Origin: Spirochaetia bacterium | GTDB lineage: Bacteria; Spirochaetota; Spirochaetia; Sphaerochaetales; Sphaerochaetaceae | Reading direction: 5' to 3' | Assembly (NCBI GenBank): GCA_900769955.1 | Contig: CAAGIP010000220.1 | Span: 1 to 62,534, forward strand | Length of the DNA stretch: 62,534 nt | Position numbers and translations under genes: made by a program | Shown here: positions 24,976 through 33,764 of the stretch, piece by piece | Layout of the letters: every line of letters starts with the position of its first letter | How positions within the stretch are numbered: the stretch's first letter is position 1 | Notes under the pieces: generated by a model | What the model was told of the DNA's origin: nothing | Databases searched by the model: none | The model's input: only the letters and a program-made list of their open reading frames with translations

Positions 24976-26832
24976 ATGGTCAACATACTTGTCATCGTCC
25001 CCTATGAAGAGCTCTTAAGCGAATATGAAGCCGCGATAGAGCGATCATTCGATCCGCTTGTGCGTTTCACGACTTCCTTCATGTACGGAACAGATGCCCG
25101 TGAACTGGAAAGGGCATCCGATTACGATATAATTGTCGTCAGGGGACTGACAAGCAGGGCACTCTCCCTGAAATACCCTGAGACCAACATAATCGATATC
25201 AGAATGGACGCCTTTGACGTTGCCTCAGCCCTGCTGGAAGCAAAGAAAAAGTATCCGGATGTGAGGAAGATCGGGCTTATCCTTCCCAAGAGCTCGATAT
25301 GCACCCCTGACCTGCTTTCAGAGCTCAGCGGGACAGAGGTAGTGATGAGGGAAGTTCATGGCGAAGGGGAAATGGAAAAGGCGATCGGGGAACTCTCCGC
25401 TGCAGGGTGCGAGGTATTCATCGGAGGCCTCACGCTCAAGCGCTTTGCAGAGCGCGTCGGATACCGCTATGTACACATCAGGACCGGCCGCGCCGCAATA
25501 GAGACATCGATAAAGGAATCAATCTCGGCTGCGCACATCCTTGACAGGGAGCGAAGCCGCTCCGCGCTTCTGAAGTCACTCGTCGACAATACCCCTGACT
25601 CCCTTCTCATCATAGACGAGAAAGGGATAATAACGGCTGCAAACCAGTCGGCATGTTCTTTTTTCAGACGTGACACACTCCAGGGACTTCCTGCAAAGAC
25701 ACTCTTTCCCACAGCGCTTTTCAATGTGAGCGGTGATGTGGAAGTGGTACAGACGATAGGGGAGCAGCTGGTACTCATAACGGAGCACTCCGTCAGCATT
25801 GACGGTGAAATGAGGGGCACATATGTCTCCATCCGTCCCGTCGAGGACATCCGAAGAACGGAAAGTAAGATCAGGACAAAGCTCCAGCAGAAGGGCCTTT
25901 CCGCAAAGTACTCTTTTTCGGACATAGTCACCGAACAGGTTGAGATGAAGCAGCTCATCGCAAAGGCACTCCGTTATGCCCAGGTTGAGGGCAACGTCCT
26001 TTTAACAGGTGAAACCGGTACAGGTAAGGAACTTTTCGTTCAGTCGATGCACAATGCAAGCCCGCGGCGTGACGGACCGTTTGTCGCGGTCAACTGTGCC
26101 GCTTTCTCGGAAGACCTTCTGGAATCGGAACTCTTCGGTTACACCGAGGGCTCATTCACGGGAGCCGCGAAGGGCGGACGCACCGGACTTTTCGAGCTTG
26201 CATCGGGAGGAACGATATTCCTCGATGAAATAGGGGAAATGCCTATCCGATGTCAGGCTAAGCTCTTAAGGGTAATTCAGGAAAAGGAAGTCAGAAGGGT
26301 GGGCGGAGACGAGTTCATCCCCGTCGATGTGAGGATCATGAGTGCGACCAATCAGGATATACCCGAACTTATCGAAAAGGGACTCTTCCGCCGTGACCTG
26401 TACTACAGGATAAATCTGCTTGCGCTTCACATTCCTCCGCTCAGGGAGCGTAAGGATGACATTCCTGCAATTTTCCGGCGCTTTGTCGCGCGTAAAAGCG
26501 CATCCCTCAGCATTGTGACTCCAATGGTGAGCGATGATGCATTCGAAACACTGAAGAACTACTACTGGCCAGGCAATATCAGGGAACTGAGAAATGTTGC
26601 CGAGCGCGCGGTCATCTTCAGTGCATCGGGCACGATAACGGCCCAGACGATCGCGGACATTGACACAGAGCACATTGAATACAGGAAAAGCGAGGAGAGC
26701 GTGAAGGAGCGCACTCCTGAGGAGCTTTACCGTGAATATGCCGGGTCGGGGATGACACTTGCCGAATTTGCATCCTCCGTCGGAATAAGCCGTACCACGC
26801 TCTGGAGAAAATTCAGAAACCTGAACAGGTAA
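24976..26832 (+). CDS. PrpR-like sigma-54-dependent transcriptional activator
   Basis: 618 aa. Residues about 1-190 match the PrpR-N type sensory domain (VVRGLTSRALSLKYP near 55; VFIGGLTLKRFAERVG near 155), which in PrpR senses a small carboxylate. A PAS domain follows (LVDNTPDSLLIIDEKG near 204). The AAA+ domain has GETGTGKE (about 345), FGYTEGSFTGA (the sigma-54 contact loop, GSFTGA instead of GAFTGA, about 393), GGTIFLDEIGEMP and RRDLYYRINLL. A Fis-type helix-turn-helix ends the protein (LAEFASSVGISRTTLWRKF). It sits immediately upstream of the transporter operon, which has a near-consensus -24/-12 promoter. It most likely activates that operon when the imported substrate is present. Confidence 0.92.
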   Translation: MVNILVIVPYEELLSEYEAAIERSFDPLVRFTTSFMYGTDARELERASDYDIIVVRGLTSRALSLKYPETNIIDIRMDAFDVASALLEAKKKYPDVRKIGLILPKSSICTPDLLSELSGTEVVMREVHGEGEMEKAIGELSAAGCEVFIGGLTLKRFAERVGYRYVHIRTGRAAIETSIKESISAAHILDRERSRSALLKSLVDNTPDSLLIIDEKGIITAANQSACSFFRRDTLQGLPAKTLFPTALFNVSGDVEVVQTIGEQLVLITEHSVSIDGEMRGTYVSIRPVEDIRRTESKIRTKLQQKGLSAKYSFSDIVTEQVEMKQLIAKALRYAQVEGNVLLTGETGTGKELFVQSMHNASPRRDGPFVAVNCAAFSEDLLESELFGYTEGSFTGAAKGGRTGLFELASGGTIFLDEIGEMPIRCQAKLLRVIQEKEVRRVGGDEFIPVDVRIMSATNQDIPELIEKGLFRRDLYYRINLLALHIPPLRERKDDIPAIFRRFVARKSASLSIVTPMVSDDAFETLKNYYWPGNIRELRNVAERAVIFSASGTITAQTIADIDTEHIEYRKSEESVKERTPEELYREYAGSGMTLAEFASSVGISRTTLWRKFRNLNR

Positions 26833-26886
26833 TTGGATGGCAGGTGCAACATTTTTTTGTTAAATCGGTTTAGTTTTGGATTGAAA

Positions 26887-26949
26887 TGTTTCTAATAATG
26901 AAACATGAAACATTATGAAACGTTAAGTGAAACATAGTTTGAAACATTT
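26887..26949. promoter_or_regulatory. GAAAC repeat cluster, candidate activator binding sites
   Basis: Five direct GAAAC copies start at 26900, 26907, 26917, 26929 and 26941, mostly inside TGAAACAT. A reverse copy forms the inverted repeat TGTTTC-N7-GAAACA at 26887-26905. They lie 100-160 bases upstream of the -24/-12 promoter, the usual place of sigma-54 activator sites. The last two spacings are 12 bases. Binding by the adjacent PrpR-like protein is inferred. Confidence 0.6.
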
Positions 26950-27026
26950 CTCCTTTCCGTCGTTTTTCTTGTTTTTTTACTGTCCCCGCTGTAAACCCCT
27001 AAGATACAAGAAATAGAAAATAAAAA

Positions 27027-27038
27027 ATTGTATACAAT
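27027..27038. promoter_or_regulatory. GntR-type operator before the pdxA-tct operon
   Basis: Perfect palindrome ATTGTATACAAT, with a further ACAATT half-site at 27041. The same 12 bases occur before the transketolase operon (35845) and, with one change, before gntR (35637). This TNGTNNNACNA-like pattern is typical of FCD-type GntR regulators. It ends 9 bases before the -24 element, so a bound repressor could block the sigma-54 holoenzyme. Confidence 0.7.
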
Positions 27039-27045
27039 ACACAAT

Positions 27046-27062
27046 TTGGCACACTTCTTTCA
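27046..27062 (+). promoter_or_regulatory. Sigma-54 (-24/-12) promoter
   Basis: TTGGCACACTTCTTTCA. The -24 half TTGGCAC is perfect. The -12 half is TTTC in place of TTGC at exactly the correct spacing, so one of the strongly conserved bases differs. Transcription would start near 27073, leaving a short leader with AAAGGAG before the pdxA ATG at 27091. Confidence 0.7.
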
Positions 27063-27090
27063 TACAGATTGTCACAAAAGGAGATAACAC

Positions 27091-28104
27091 ATGACAAAAC
27101 CAATCATCGCCATTCTTCTTGGAGACGGCGCTGGGGTCGGACCCGAGATTATCGCTGACCTCATCTCAAGAAGATACTTTGATGAATACTGTCGCCCCAT
27201 AATAATCGGTGATAAGCGCATCCTTGACCGTGCATTCGGATACAAGGGCGTGAGCTGCACTGTAAATACAGTTTCATCAGTGGAAGAAGCATCCTGGAAT
27301 GAAGGAGAGGACTATCCCATGCTCGACAGGGCCAACCTTGATCCTGCGGATGCTCCTCTCGGAACCCTTACCGTTGAGTGCGGAAAGGCAAATCTCGACA
27401 TGCTCACATATGCAGTCTCCCTCTATAAGGATAAGAAAATTCACGGCTTCTGTTTCGGTCCCCTCAACAAGGCAGGAATGAAGTCCGCAGGATGTCCTTT
27501 TGAATCAGAGCATCACCTGCTGGCACATGAGTTCAATCACACTGCACCCTTCGGTGAGATCAATGTATGCGGCGAACTCTGGACCACCAGAACCACCAGC
27601 CACATCCCCATCAGCGAGGTTGCATCCTCACTCTCAGTTGAAAAGATCCTCAGGGCGATCACTCTTGCGGATGTCTCACTTCGCAACAGCGGCATAAAGG
27701 AGCCCCGTCTTGCACTCTGCGCACTCAACCCCCATGCAGGTGAGAACGGACTCTGCGGCAGGGAGGAAATCGACATCATCACTCCCGCTATCGAGGAAGC
27801 TAAGAAGAGAGGCATCAATGCTTCAGGACCGTATCCTTCGGACATCACCTTCATCAAGGCGTTCCGCGGCGACTTCGACGGCGTTGTCACGATGTACCAT
27901 GACCAGGGACAGATCGCTCTCAAGCTCAAGGGCTTTGATCAGGGCATCACGATTGCCGGAGGACTTCCCTGTCCGATCGTAACATGTGCCCACGGCACCG
28001 CATATGACATTGCAGGTAAGGGTATCGTAAAGACAAGTGCATTCGAGAATGCAGTGAAGATGTGTTCCAGAATGGCAAGCTTCCTCTTAAACGGAGCATC
28101 CTGA
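27091..28104 (+). CDS. PdxA-family dehydrogenase (PdxA2-like)
   Basis: 337 aa. Family of 4-hydroxythreonine-4-phosphate dehydrogenase. GDGAGVGPEII at residues 11-21 (GDPAG in PdxA proper), metal-binding His171 (TTSHIPI), His215 (ALNPHAGE) and His270 (YHDQGQ), all conserved. Members inside carboxylate or sugar-acid operons (PdxA2) oxidise and decarboxylate 4-phosphoerythronate or 4-phosphothreonate to dihydroxyacetone phosphate rather than making vitamin B6. That role fits here as first gene of a tripartite-transporter operon. The DUF1537 kinase that normally supplies the phosphorylated substrate is not in the window. Confidence 0.85.
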   Translation: MTKPIIAILLGDGAGVGPEIIADLISRRYFDEYCRPIIIGDKRILDRAFGYKGVSCTVNTVSSVEEASWNEGEDYPMLDRANLDPADAPLGTLTVECGKANLDMLTYAVSLYKDKKIHGFCFGPLNKAGMKSAGCPFESEHHLLAHEFNHTAPFGEINVCGELWTTRTTSHIPISEVASSLSVEKILRAITLADVSLRNSGIKEPRLALCALNPHAGENGLCGREEIDIITPAIEEAKKRGINASGPYPSDITFIKAFRGDFDGVVTMYHDQGQIALKLKGFDQGITIAGGLPCPIVTCAHGTAYDIAGKGIVKTSAFENAVKMCSRMASFLLNGAS

Positions 28105-28105
28105 C

Positions 28106-28582
28106 ATGAAGCTTAACGACAAAAAGGCTGTCAGGATCCCTTCAAAGATCCTGGTTCCCCTCCTGGCCCTTGCAGTTGGCATTCTCTTTGCCTCAATTTC
28201 ATTCGGTCAGTACGGATTCTGGAACAGTGAAGCAATGAAGCCCACCAAGGGCTTCTTCCCCGGCATCATCTCAGTCGGTCTCATCGCCCTTTCAGTGCTT
28301 GCACTTGTAAACGGCATCAAGAGTCCGACCGCGGAGTTCAGACTCATCAACTGGTATGTGCCACTCGCGGTCGTCGCAATCATAGCCGCAACATATGTTA
28401 TCGGCATGATCCCCTCGCTTCTGATCTTCGTCCTTCTCTGGCTGAAGGTCTATGAAAAGCAGAGCTGGGTCACGACACTCATCGCACTGGCAATCGTCTC
28501 ATTCATCGTCATCGGATGTTTCCGCATCTGGCTTGACATTCAGTTCCCGATCGGATTCATCGGTGAGCTCATCTTCGGTTAA
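28106..28582 (+). CDS. tctB: Tripartite tricarboxylate transporter small membrane subunit TctB
   Basis: 158 aa with four predicted membrane helices (about residues 18-38, 48-65, 83-102 and 105-140). FWNSEAMKPTKGFFPGIISVG is the typical first periplasmic loop and helix 2 of the TctB/TTT small subunit. Begins one base after the pdxA stop; followed by tctA after 12 bases. It works with TctA and the binding protein TctC in sodium- or proton-driven uptake of carboxylates. Confidence 0.88.
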   Translation: MKLNDKKAVRIPSKILVPLLALAVGILFASISFGQYGFWNSEAMKPTKGFFPGIISVGLIALSVLALVNGIKSPTAEFRLINWYVPLAVVAIIAATYVIGMIPSLLIFVLLWLKVYEKQSWVTTLIALAIVSFIVIGCFRIWLDIQFPIGFIGELIFG

Positions 28583-28594
28583 GGAGGACACGGT

Positions 28595-30121
28595 ATGGAA
28601 AATCTACAGCTTCTTATGCACGGTTTCAGTGTCGTCCTGACATTTGAGAACATTGGAGCATGCCTCCTGGGTGCATTCCTAGGCCTCATCGTCGGTGCAA
28701 TGCCCGGTATCGGAAGCCTTGCCGGTGTCGCGCTGCTTCTGCCCCTGACATACAAATTCAACCCGACGACCGCAATCGTACTGCTCGGAGCACTCTATTA
28801 CTCCAACATGTACGGCGGTGCGTTCTCTGCAATCCTTTTGAACATTCCCGGTGACAGCCCTGCGGTAATGACGGCACTTGACGGATACCCGATGGCTACA
28901 CAGAGGAAGAGACCCGGACAGGCGCTCTTCACCGCAAACCTCGCATCGTGTATCGGCGGTCTCATCGGTATGTTCATCCTGGCATTCCTCGGCCCCGCAC
29001 TTGCGGATGCAGGCCTTCACTTCGGACCTGCCGAGATGACTATCCTGCTGCTTGTCGCAATGACGAGTATCGGCTGGCTCGTGGGTTCCAACCCGACAAA
29101 CGGTGTCGTGCTCACACTCCTCGGTATCCTTATCGCAAGCATCGGCATGGACCTACAGTCAGGTTCACCCAGATTCAACTTCGGTAACGTATACCTGCTC
29201 GGCGGCGTCAAGTTCATCCCGTTCGTAATCGGTACCGTAGGCTTTGCTCAGGTAATGAAGCTAATGGATGAAAAGGATGAGAAGGCAAAGGAGAGCGGAA
29301 TTACCGAGCGTCTCACGATCAGGGGAAGCCTGCTTTCCCTCCACGACGTGAAGAGGGTAGTGTTCCCTGCAATCAGATCAGGTTTCCTCGGTACCTTCGT
29401 CGGTGTTCTTCCTGGTGCCGGTGCAACCACGGGTGCATTCCTCGGCTATGCAGTCCAGAGGGCATTCAGGAGTGAAGAGCCCCTCGGAACAGGTGCAATG
29501 GAAGGCATCGCCGCATGTGAGGCTGCGAACAACGCGGCTGCGGCAGGCGCATTTGCTCCTCTTCTCGCACTCGGTATCCCCGGTTCAGGCACAGGCGCAG
29601 TCCTGCTTGGCGGTCTCATGATGTGGGGCCTTAATCCCGGACCGCTTCTTTTCCAGAACGAGCCCGATTTCGCATGGGGGCTTATCGCATCACTCTTCAT
29701 TGCGAACATCTTCGCCCTTATGATCGCACTGGGTGTCATCCCGATGCTGTTAAAGATCCTGGCTGTTCCCGTGAAGGTCCTTATCCCCATCATCACAGTT
29801 GTCTGTATCGTAGGCTCCTACTCCGACACATACTCCTTCTACGGCGTCATCATCATGCTCTTAAGCGGCGTCTTCGGCTATGTGTTTGAAAAGAGCGGCT
29901 ATTCGACGGCCCCGATGCTGCTGTCGTTCGTACTGGCTCCTCTTCTTGAGGACAACATGAGAAAGGCATTCGTCATCTCAGGCGGAAGCACTTCAAAGGT
30001 GTTCTTCAACTCTGCCATCTCAACTGTACTCACAGTCGTATTCTGTATCCTCATTCTTACCCCGGTCATCCGTGCGGTGCTGAGTAAGACAGGGATCCTG
30101 AAAGATAAAAAAGCAAAATAA
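28595..30121 (+). CDS. tctA: Tripartite tricarboxylate transporter large membrane subunit TctA
   Basis: 508 aa, about 12 membrane helices. The two pseudo-repeated motifs of the family are present: GAMPGIGSLAGVALLLPLTY near residues 33-52 and GVLPGAGATTGAFLGYAVQR near 269-288, plus GGAFSAILLNIPGDSPA and ALGIPGSGTGAVLLGGL. It forms the transport channel. AAGGAGG before the ATG. Gene order tctB-tctA-tctC with a short gap to the binding protein is a standard TTT variant. Confidence 0.95.
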   Translation: MENLQLLMHGFSVVLTFENIGACLLGAFLGLIVGAMPGIGSLAGVALLLPLTYKFNPTTAIVLLGALYYSNMYGGAFSAILLNIPGDSPAVMTALDGYPMATQRKRPGQALFTANLASCIGGLIGMFILAFLGPALADAGLHFGPAEMTILLLVAMTSIGWLVGSNPTNGVVLTLLGILIASIGMDLQSGSPRFNFGNVYLLGGVKFIPFVIGTVGFAQVMKLMDEKDEKAKESGITERLTIRGSLLSLHDVKRVVFPAIRSGFLGTFVGVLPGAGATTGAFLGYAVQRAFRSEEPLGTGAMEGIAACEAANNAAAAGAFAPLLALGIPGSGTGAVLLGGLMMWGLNPGPLLFQNEPDFAWGLIASLFIANIFALMIALGVIPMLLKILAVPVKVLIPIITVVCIVGSYSDTYSFYGVIIMLLSGVFGYVFEKSGYSTAPMLLSFVLAPLLEDNMRKAFVISGGSTSKVFFNSAISTVLTVVFCILILTPVIRAVLSKTGILKDKKAK

Positions 30122-30141
30122 AAATAAAAGGAGAAAAAAAG

Positions 30142-31116
30142 ATGAAAAAGCTTGCAGTATTAGTACTCATGGCACTCGTATCATGTGCACTTTTCGCAAA
30201 CGGCACCTCAGAAGCAGCTTCTGCAGGTTTCACACCGACCAAGGACGTAACATGGGTATGCACCAGTAAGCCGGGTGGCGGTTCCGATATCTTCACAACC
30301 CAGATCAAGGACGCAATGAAGGCAAACGGAATCACTGATGCAAACATCGTTACGGATTACATCACTGACGGAAGCGGTGAGGTAGGACGCCTCCAGGTTG
30401 CCACAATGAACAAGGCAAAGGCTGACTACACACTTCTTACCTTCAACAGCGGCGATCTCATGCCGATGGTCAAGAACACCGATAACAGAGTCGAGAACTT
30501 CAGACCTCTCGCCATTATGGCAGTTGACAAGCAGCTCCTCTTCATCGGCGAGCAGTCAAAGTACTCCTCATGGCAGGAAGTCATGGATGCCCTCAAATCC
30601 GGTGCCAAGATCGTCATCGCAGGAAGTAAGGGTGATGATATCGAGACTTACAACAAGCTCATCGCAGAGCTCGGAGTCTCCGAAGCACAGCTTTCATACA
30701 TTGCAAACGATGCAACATCAGGTGCCATCACATCTCTGCTCGGCGGTCACGTTGATCTCTGCATGTCAAAGCCCGCAGCAGCAGGACAGTATGTTGAGGC
30801 TGGAAAGATGAAGCCGATCCTTGCACTGAGCAATAACCGCTTCTCATCCGAGAACCTTAAGGATGCTCCCACACTCTCAGAGTTCGGTTACAAAAACGTT
30901 GAAGTTCCCGTCTGGAGAGGTGTTTCCGCTCCCAAGGCAATGGCTGACGATGCATACGCATTCTGGGCTGACTGCCTGAAGAAGGCTTCCGAGACTCCCG
31001 AATTCAAGGCTTATCTTTCAAAGAACGGTCTTGAACCCATGTACCTCTTCGGAGCCGAAGCTGAAGCTTACATGCTCGACTACCAGAAGACATACCTTGC
31101 TTCAATCGGTAAGTAA
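30142..31116 (+). CDS. tctC: TctC/Bug-family periplasmic binding protein
   Basis: 324 aa. An N-terminal signal peptide ends around LFANG (cleavage near residue 20); LVSC at 12-15 could also serve as a lipobox. The mature part has the Bug fold landmarks: WVCTSKPGGGSDIFTTQ near 34-50 (ligand loop), then GAKIVIAGSKGDD and GHVDLCMSKPAAAGQYVEAGKMKPILAL (in the second half). Bug proteins bind carboxylates with few contacts through two water-mediated loops, so the ligand cannot be read directly. An AAAAGGAG site precedes the ATG. Likely the most abundant product of the operon; a hairpin follows it. Confidence 0.93.
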   Translation: MKKLAVLVLMALVSCALFANGTSEAASAGFTPTKDVTWVCTSKPGGGSDIFTTQIKDAMKANGITDANIVTDYITDGSGEVGRLQVATMNKAKADYTLLTFNSGDLMPMVKNTDNRVENFRPLAIMAVDKQLLFIGEQSKYSSWQEVMDALKSGAKIVIAGSKGDDIETYNKLIAELGVSEAQLSYIANDATSGAITSLLGGHVDLCMSKPAAAGQYVEAGKMKPILALSNNRFSSENLKDAPTLSEFGYKNVEVPVWRGVSAPKAMADDAYAFWADCLKKASETPEFKAYLSKNGLEPMYLFGAEAEAYMLDYQKTYLASIGK

Positions 31117-31134
31117 GCGAAAAACAATACGAAC

Positions 31135-31153
31135 AGGGGGCCTCGTGCCCCCT
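31135..31153 (+). terminator. Hairpin after tctC inside the operon
   Basis: AGGGGGC and GCCCCCT flank a CTCGT loop. It sits 20 bases past the tctC stop and has no T-run. Such GC hairpins commonly stabilise the upstream binding-protein message or reduce read-through to the enzymes downstream. Confidence 0.55.
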
Positions 31154-31174
31154 TCATGACATAAGGGGTAAATT

Positions 31175-31831
31175 ATGAGAAAAGTAACACTGCTGCACAC
31201 TGTAAAGAGTATCTATGATTCCTTCCCGGCCCTGATAAGGGAAGCTCTGGGAGATGATACAGAGATCGTCAACGTCGTTGATGAGATCCTTATCAGCAAC
31301 ACGCTGAAAAAAGGCTGTTTCACAAAGTGGAACATGGAGCGCCTCCTGTCGGACATGAAAGTTGCTGAAGAAGCAGGAAGTGATCTTCTCGTCGTTACAT
31401 GCTCATCACTTACTCCCTATGTCATGGAGCTGCAGGAAAAAATTAGTGTTCCCGTCGTGACGATAGACTCTGCGATGTGCAGGACAGCGGCTCTTAAGGG
31501 TGAAAACATCCTTGTCCTGGCAACTGCGGCGACAACGGTACAGCCGACTGTGGAAAGAATACAGGGAGAGCTTGAAAGCCTTGGAAAAAAGGCGGTGGTC
31601 ACATCATCCCTCAGAACCGATGCTATGGATGCGCTGAAGAAGGGAGATGTGAAGATACATGATGAGATTCTCGCTTCGGAAGCTGAAAAGTACCCGGAAG
31701 CAGACTTAATCGTCCTTGCGCAGGCAAGCATGGCAACTAGCGAAGCAGAAGTAAGTGAGCAAACACATAAGACCGTTCTTACAAGTCCTGCTTCATGCAT
31801 CGGTGAGGTAAAGGCATTCTATGGTATCTGA
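31175..31831 (+). CDS. Asp/Glu/hydantoin racemase superfamily protein with a single active-site Cys
   Basis: 218 aa, two-lobed racemase fold. The first catalytic position is conserved as Cys76 in VVTCSSLTP. The second, normally L-G-C-T/H, reads LIVLAQASMA (about residues 178-187), with Gln where the Cys is expected. Two-base racemases need both Cys residues, so simple racemisation is unlikely; one-Cys relatives include arylmalonate decarboxylase (which keeps the other Cys). The protein may act as an isomerase, lyase or decarboxylase on the imported carboxylate. AAGGGG precedes the ATG; its 3' end overlaps the next gene by 11 bases. Confidence 0.75.
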   Translation: MRKVTLLHTVKSIYDSFPALIREALGDDTEIVNVVDEILISNTLKKGCFTKWNMERLLSDMKVAEEAGSDLLVVTCSSLTPYVMELQEKISVPVVTIDSAMCRTAALKGENILVLATAATTVQPTVERIQGELESLGKKAVVTSSLRTDAMDALKKGDVKIHDEILASEAEKYPEADLIVLAQASMATSEAEVSEQTHKTVLTSPASCIGEVKAFYGI

Positions 31832-32777
31832 AAAACTCAGAATAGCCCTCGGAACCTGGGCGATAGGGGGCGGTGACAGCTGGGGTGAAAATGATGAAAG
31901 GGAATCACTCAGAGCGATTGATGCAGCAATCGCAAACGGTTTTTCATACTTCGACACAGCACCGGCTTATGGCAACGGACTTTCGGAAACACTGCTCGGA
32001 AGGGCAGTAAAGGGCAGACGTGACAAAGTTACTGTCGCAACCAAATGCGGACTTGAGTGGGGAGCTTCGGGCTCCATGCTCCATAAGGAGCGTGACGGCG
32101 TGAAGGTTTGGCGGAATCTTAAAAAGGATGCGGTCATAAGACAGACTGAAGAATCGCTGAGAAGACTTGGTACGGATTACATCGACATACTTCTTACCCA
32201 CTGGCAGTGTCCCGCAGATCCCCTCGATGAGACGATCGAGGCGCTTGAAATGCTGAAAGAACAGGGAAAGATAAGATGCTGGGGCAGCTGCAATAACACA
32301 CCTGAAAGCCTGGACGGGTATTTCAGAGAAGGGCATAAACCCATTCTCATACAGGAGCGCTGGAGCCTTCTTGAAAACTCAAAGAGTGATCTCATTGAAT
32401 TTTCTGAAAAGAAGGGAGTCATGTTTCAGGCTTACTCCTCGATGGAGAGGGGACTGCTGACCGGTAAGATCCTTTCCTCGGCGGAGCTTACGGGAAGTGC
32501 GAAGAAAAGTGATCCCTGGTTCACGCCTTCCAATATTGAAAGAGTGAACAGGGCACTCATTCCATTAAAGGAGCTCGCAGCTGATGAAGGAGTTCCTCTC
32601 CATGTCCTTATAAGTGCATACGCGCTTTGCTTCTCTCCTGCCATGGGGCTTGTGATAGGTGCAAGGAAGGTATCTCAGGTTGAAGAAAATGCACGTCTTT
32701 TTTCCTACAGGATGAGTGATGATGTGAAGGAAGAATTTGAAAAGAGGTGGATGAAGCCTGAAAAGGAGGCTATATGA
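31821..32777 (+). CDS. Aldo/keto reductase
   Basis: 318 aa TIM-barrel oxidoreductase using NADPH or NADH. The catalytic tetrad is in place: Asp and Tyr in YFDTAPAYGNG (about residues 47-57), Lys in VATKCGLEW (about 76) and His in DILLTHWQCP (about 130). SLRRLGTDYIDILLTH and a C-terminal VIGARKVSQVEENA cofactor loop are typical of the AKR11/AKR13-like (YdhF/Tas-like) bacterial group. It presumably interconverts an aldehyde or ketone and a hydroxyl in the pathway. Overlaps the genes on both sides (11 and 4 bases). Confidence 0.9.
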   Translation: MVSEKLRIALGTWAIGGGDSWGENDERESLRAIDAAIANGFSYFDTAPAYGNGLSETLLGRAVKGRRDKVTVATKCGLEWGASGSMLHKERDGVKVWRNLKKDAVIRQTEESLRRLGTDYIDILLTHWQCPADPLDETIEALEMLKEQGKIRCWGSCNNTPESLDGYFREGHKPILIQERWSLLENSKSDLIEFSEKKGVMFQAYSSMERGLLTGKILSSAELTGSAKKSDPWFTPSNIERVNRALIPLKELAADEGVPLHVLISAYALCFSPAMGLVIGARKVSQVEENARLFSYRMSDDVKEEFEKRWMKPEKEAI

Positions 32778-33619
32778 TTAAAAGAAGCACCGTTATTTCC
32801 GTACTTGTTCCCGCTTCCCAGAAGGATCCATTGATCCTTCGGGATGCACTCAGGGTACTTGAGAAGACAAGAGTAACTGAGACTGAGCTCTTTACACCAT
32901 TTGAGCTTGTAAGCGAGATGGCTAAAGTGTATGCGGACTCATCCGTAAAGTGTGCCGTATATCCTATTGCGGGTGTGCAGAAAATGGAAGGCTACAGCCT
33001 CTGTGACTTCGACTTTATGAAGAGAAAAGCAGCAGTCGACCTCATCAGAAGATCATTTGATGCCGCACGCACTCTTTCTGCCTCAAAGGTCCTGATCACA
33101 TCAGGACGTTTCGAGGGAAGGGAAGATGATGCGGTAAAACTGCTTACGGAGAGCATTGAAACACTCATGGACGATTCTGACGGACTTGAAGTCGTTCTTG
33201 AGACAGGTGACAGGGATGTGGATGCAAAACAGCTTTTAGGCTCCACCGGGCTTTCACTGAACTTTGCAGAGGACGTAAGAAAGCGTCATAAGGATTTCTA
33301 CCTCACACTCGATACCAGCCATCTGGCACAGCTGGGGGAAGAACCTTCCGATTCGATAAAAAAGGCGCTTCATGTTTCGTCCCATGTGCACCTTGCCACA
33401 TGTATCCTGAAGCAGGGCCATGAGTACTATGGAGACAAACATCCGCTTTTCTCCCATCCCGATGCCGTATTCGGCCCTGATTACCTGGAACGTATTTTCA
33501 ATGAGGTAAACAGCAGCGCGGATCATGACATACTCATCGGACATGAGATAATCGACAGGACAGGGGAGAGGCTCGGAAGCCTTGAAAAAGCCATAAAGGA
33601 AGCACCCTGGTTCTTCTGA
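32774..33619 (+). CDS. TIM-barrel sugar isomerase/epimerase-like protein
   Basis: 281 aa of the xylose isomerase-like (AP endonuclease 2) fold. Metal-ligand motifs in order: VVLETGDRDVDA (Glu), FYLTLDTSHLAQLGEE (Asp and His), SSHVHLATCI (His) and DILIGHEIID (Glu) near the C-terminus. The substrate is unknown; relatives include hydroxypyruvate isomerase, inosose dehydratase and 3-oxo-acid decarboxylases. It starts with an ATGA overlap on the reductase gene and ends the first operon. Confidence 0.75.
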   Translation: MIKRSTVISVLVPASQKDPLILRDALRVLEKTRVTETELFTPFELVSEMAKVYADSSVKCAVYPIAGVQKMEGYSLCDFDFMKRKAAVDLIRRSFDAARTLSASKVLITSGRFEGREDDAVKLLTESIETLMDDSDGLEVVLETGDRDVDAKQLLGSTGLSLNFAEDVRKRHKDFYLTLDTSHLAQLGEEPSDSIKKALHVSSHVHLATCILKQGHEYYGDKHPLFSHPDAVFGPDYLERIFNEVNSSADHDILIGHEIIDRTGERLGSLEKAIKEAPWFF

Positions 33620-33764
33620 AAGAGCACAAGGCATCCATATAAAGTGGGTACCTTGAAATTTTTCTGCATCGTTTATCTCCTGCTGAACACTGGACATTAC
33701 GGAACGGGACTGATGCCGTGCATTCAGGTTTTTCAGACAATACTGATCTACGGGAGAGGTTCGC

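Noticed and set aside
27033..27038. TACAAT as a sigma-70 -10 box for the pdxA operon
   Set aside because: It is part of the GntR palindrome and has no acceptable -35 at 16-18 bases; the -24/-12 element explains the promoter better.
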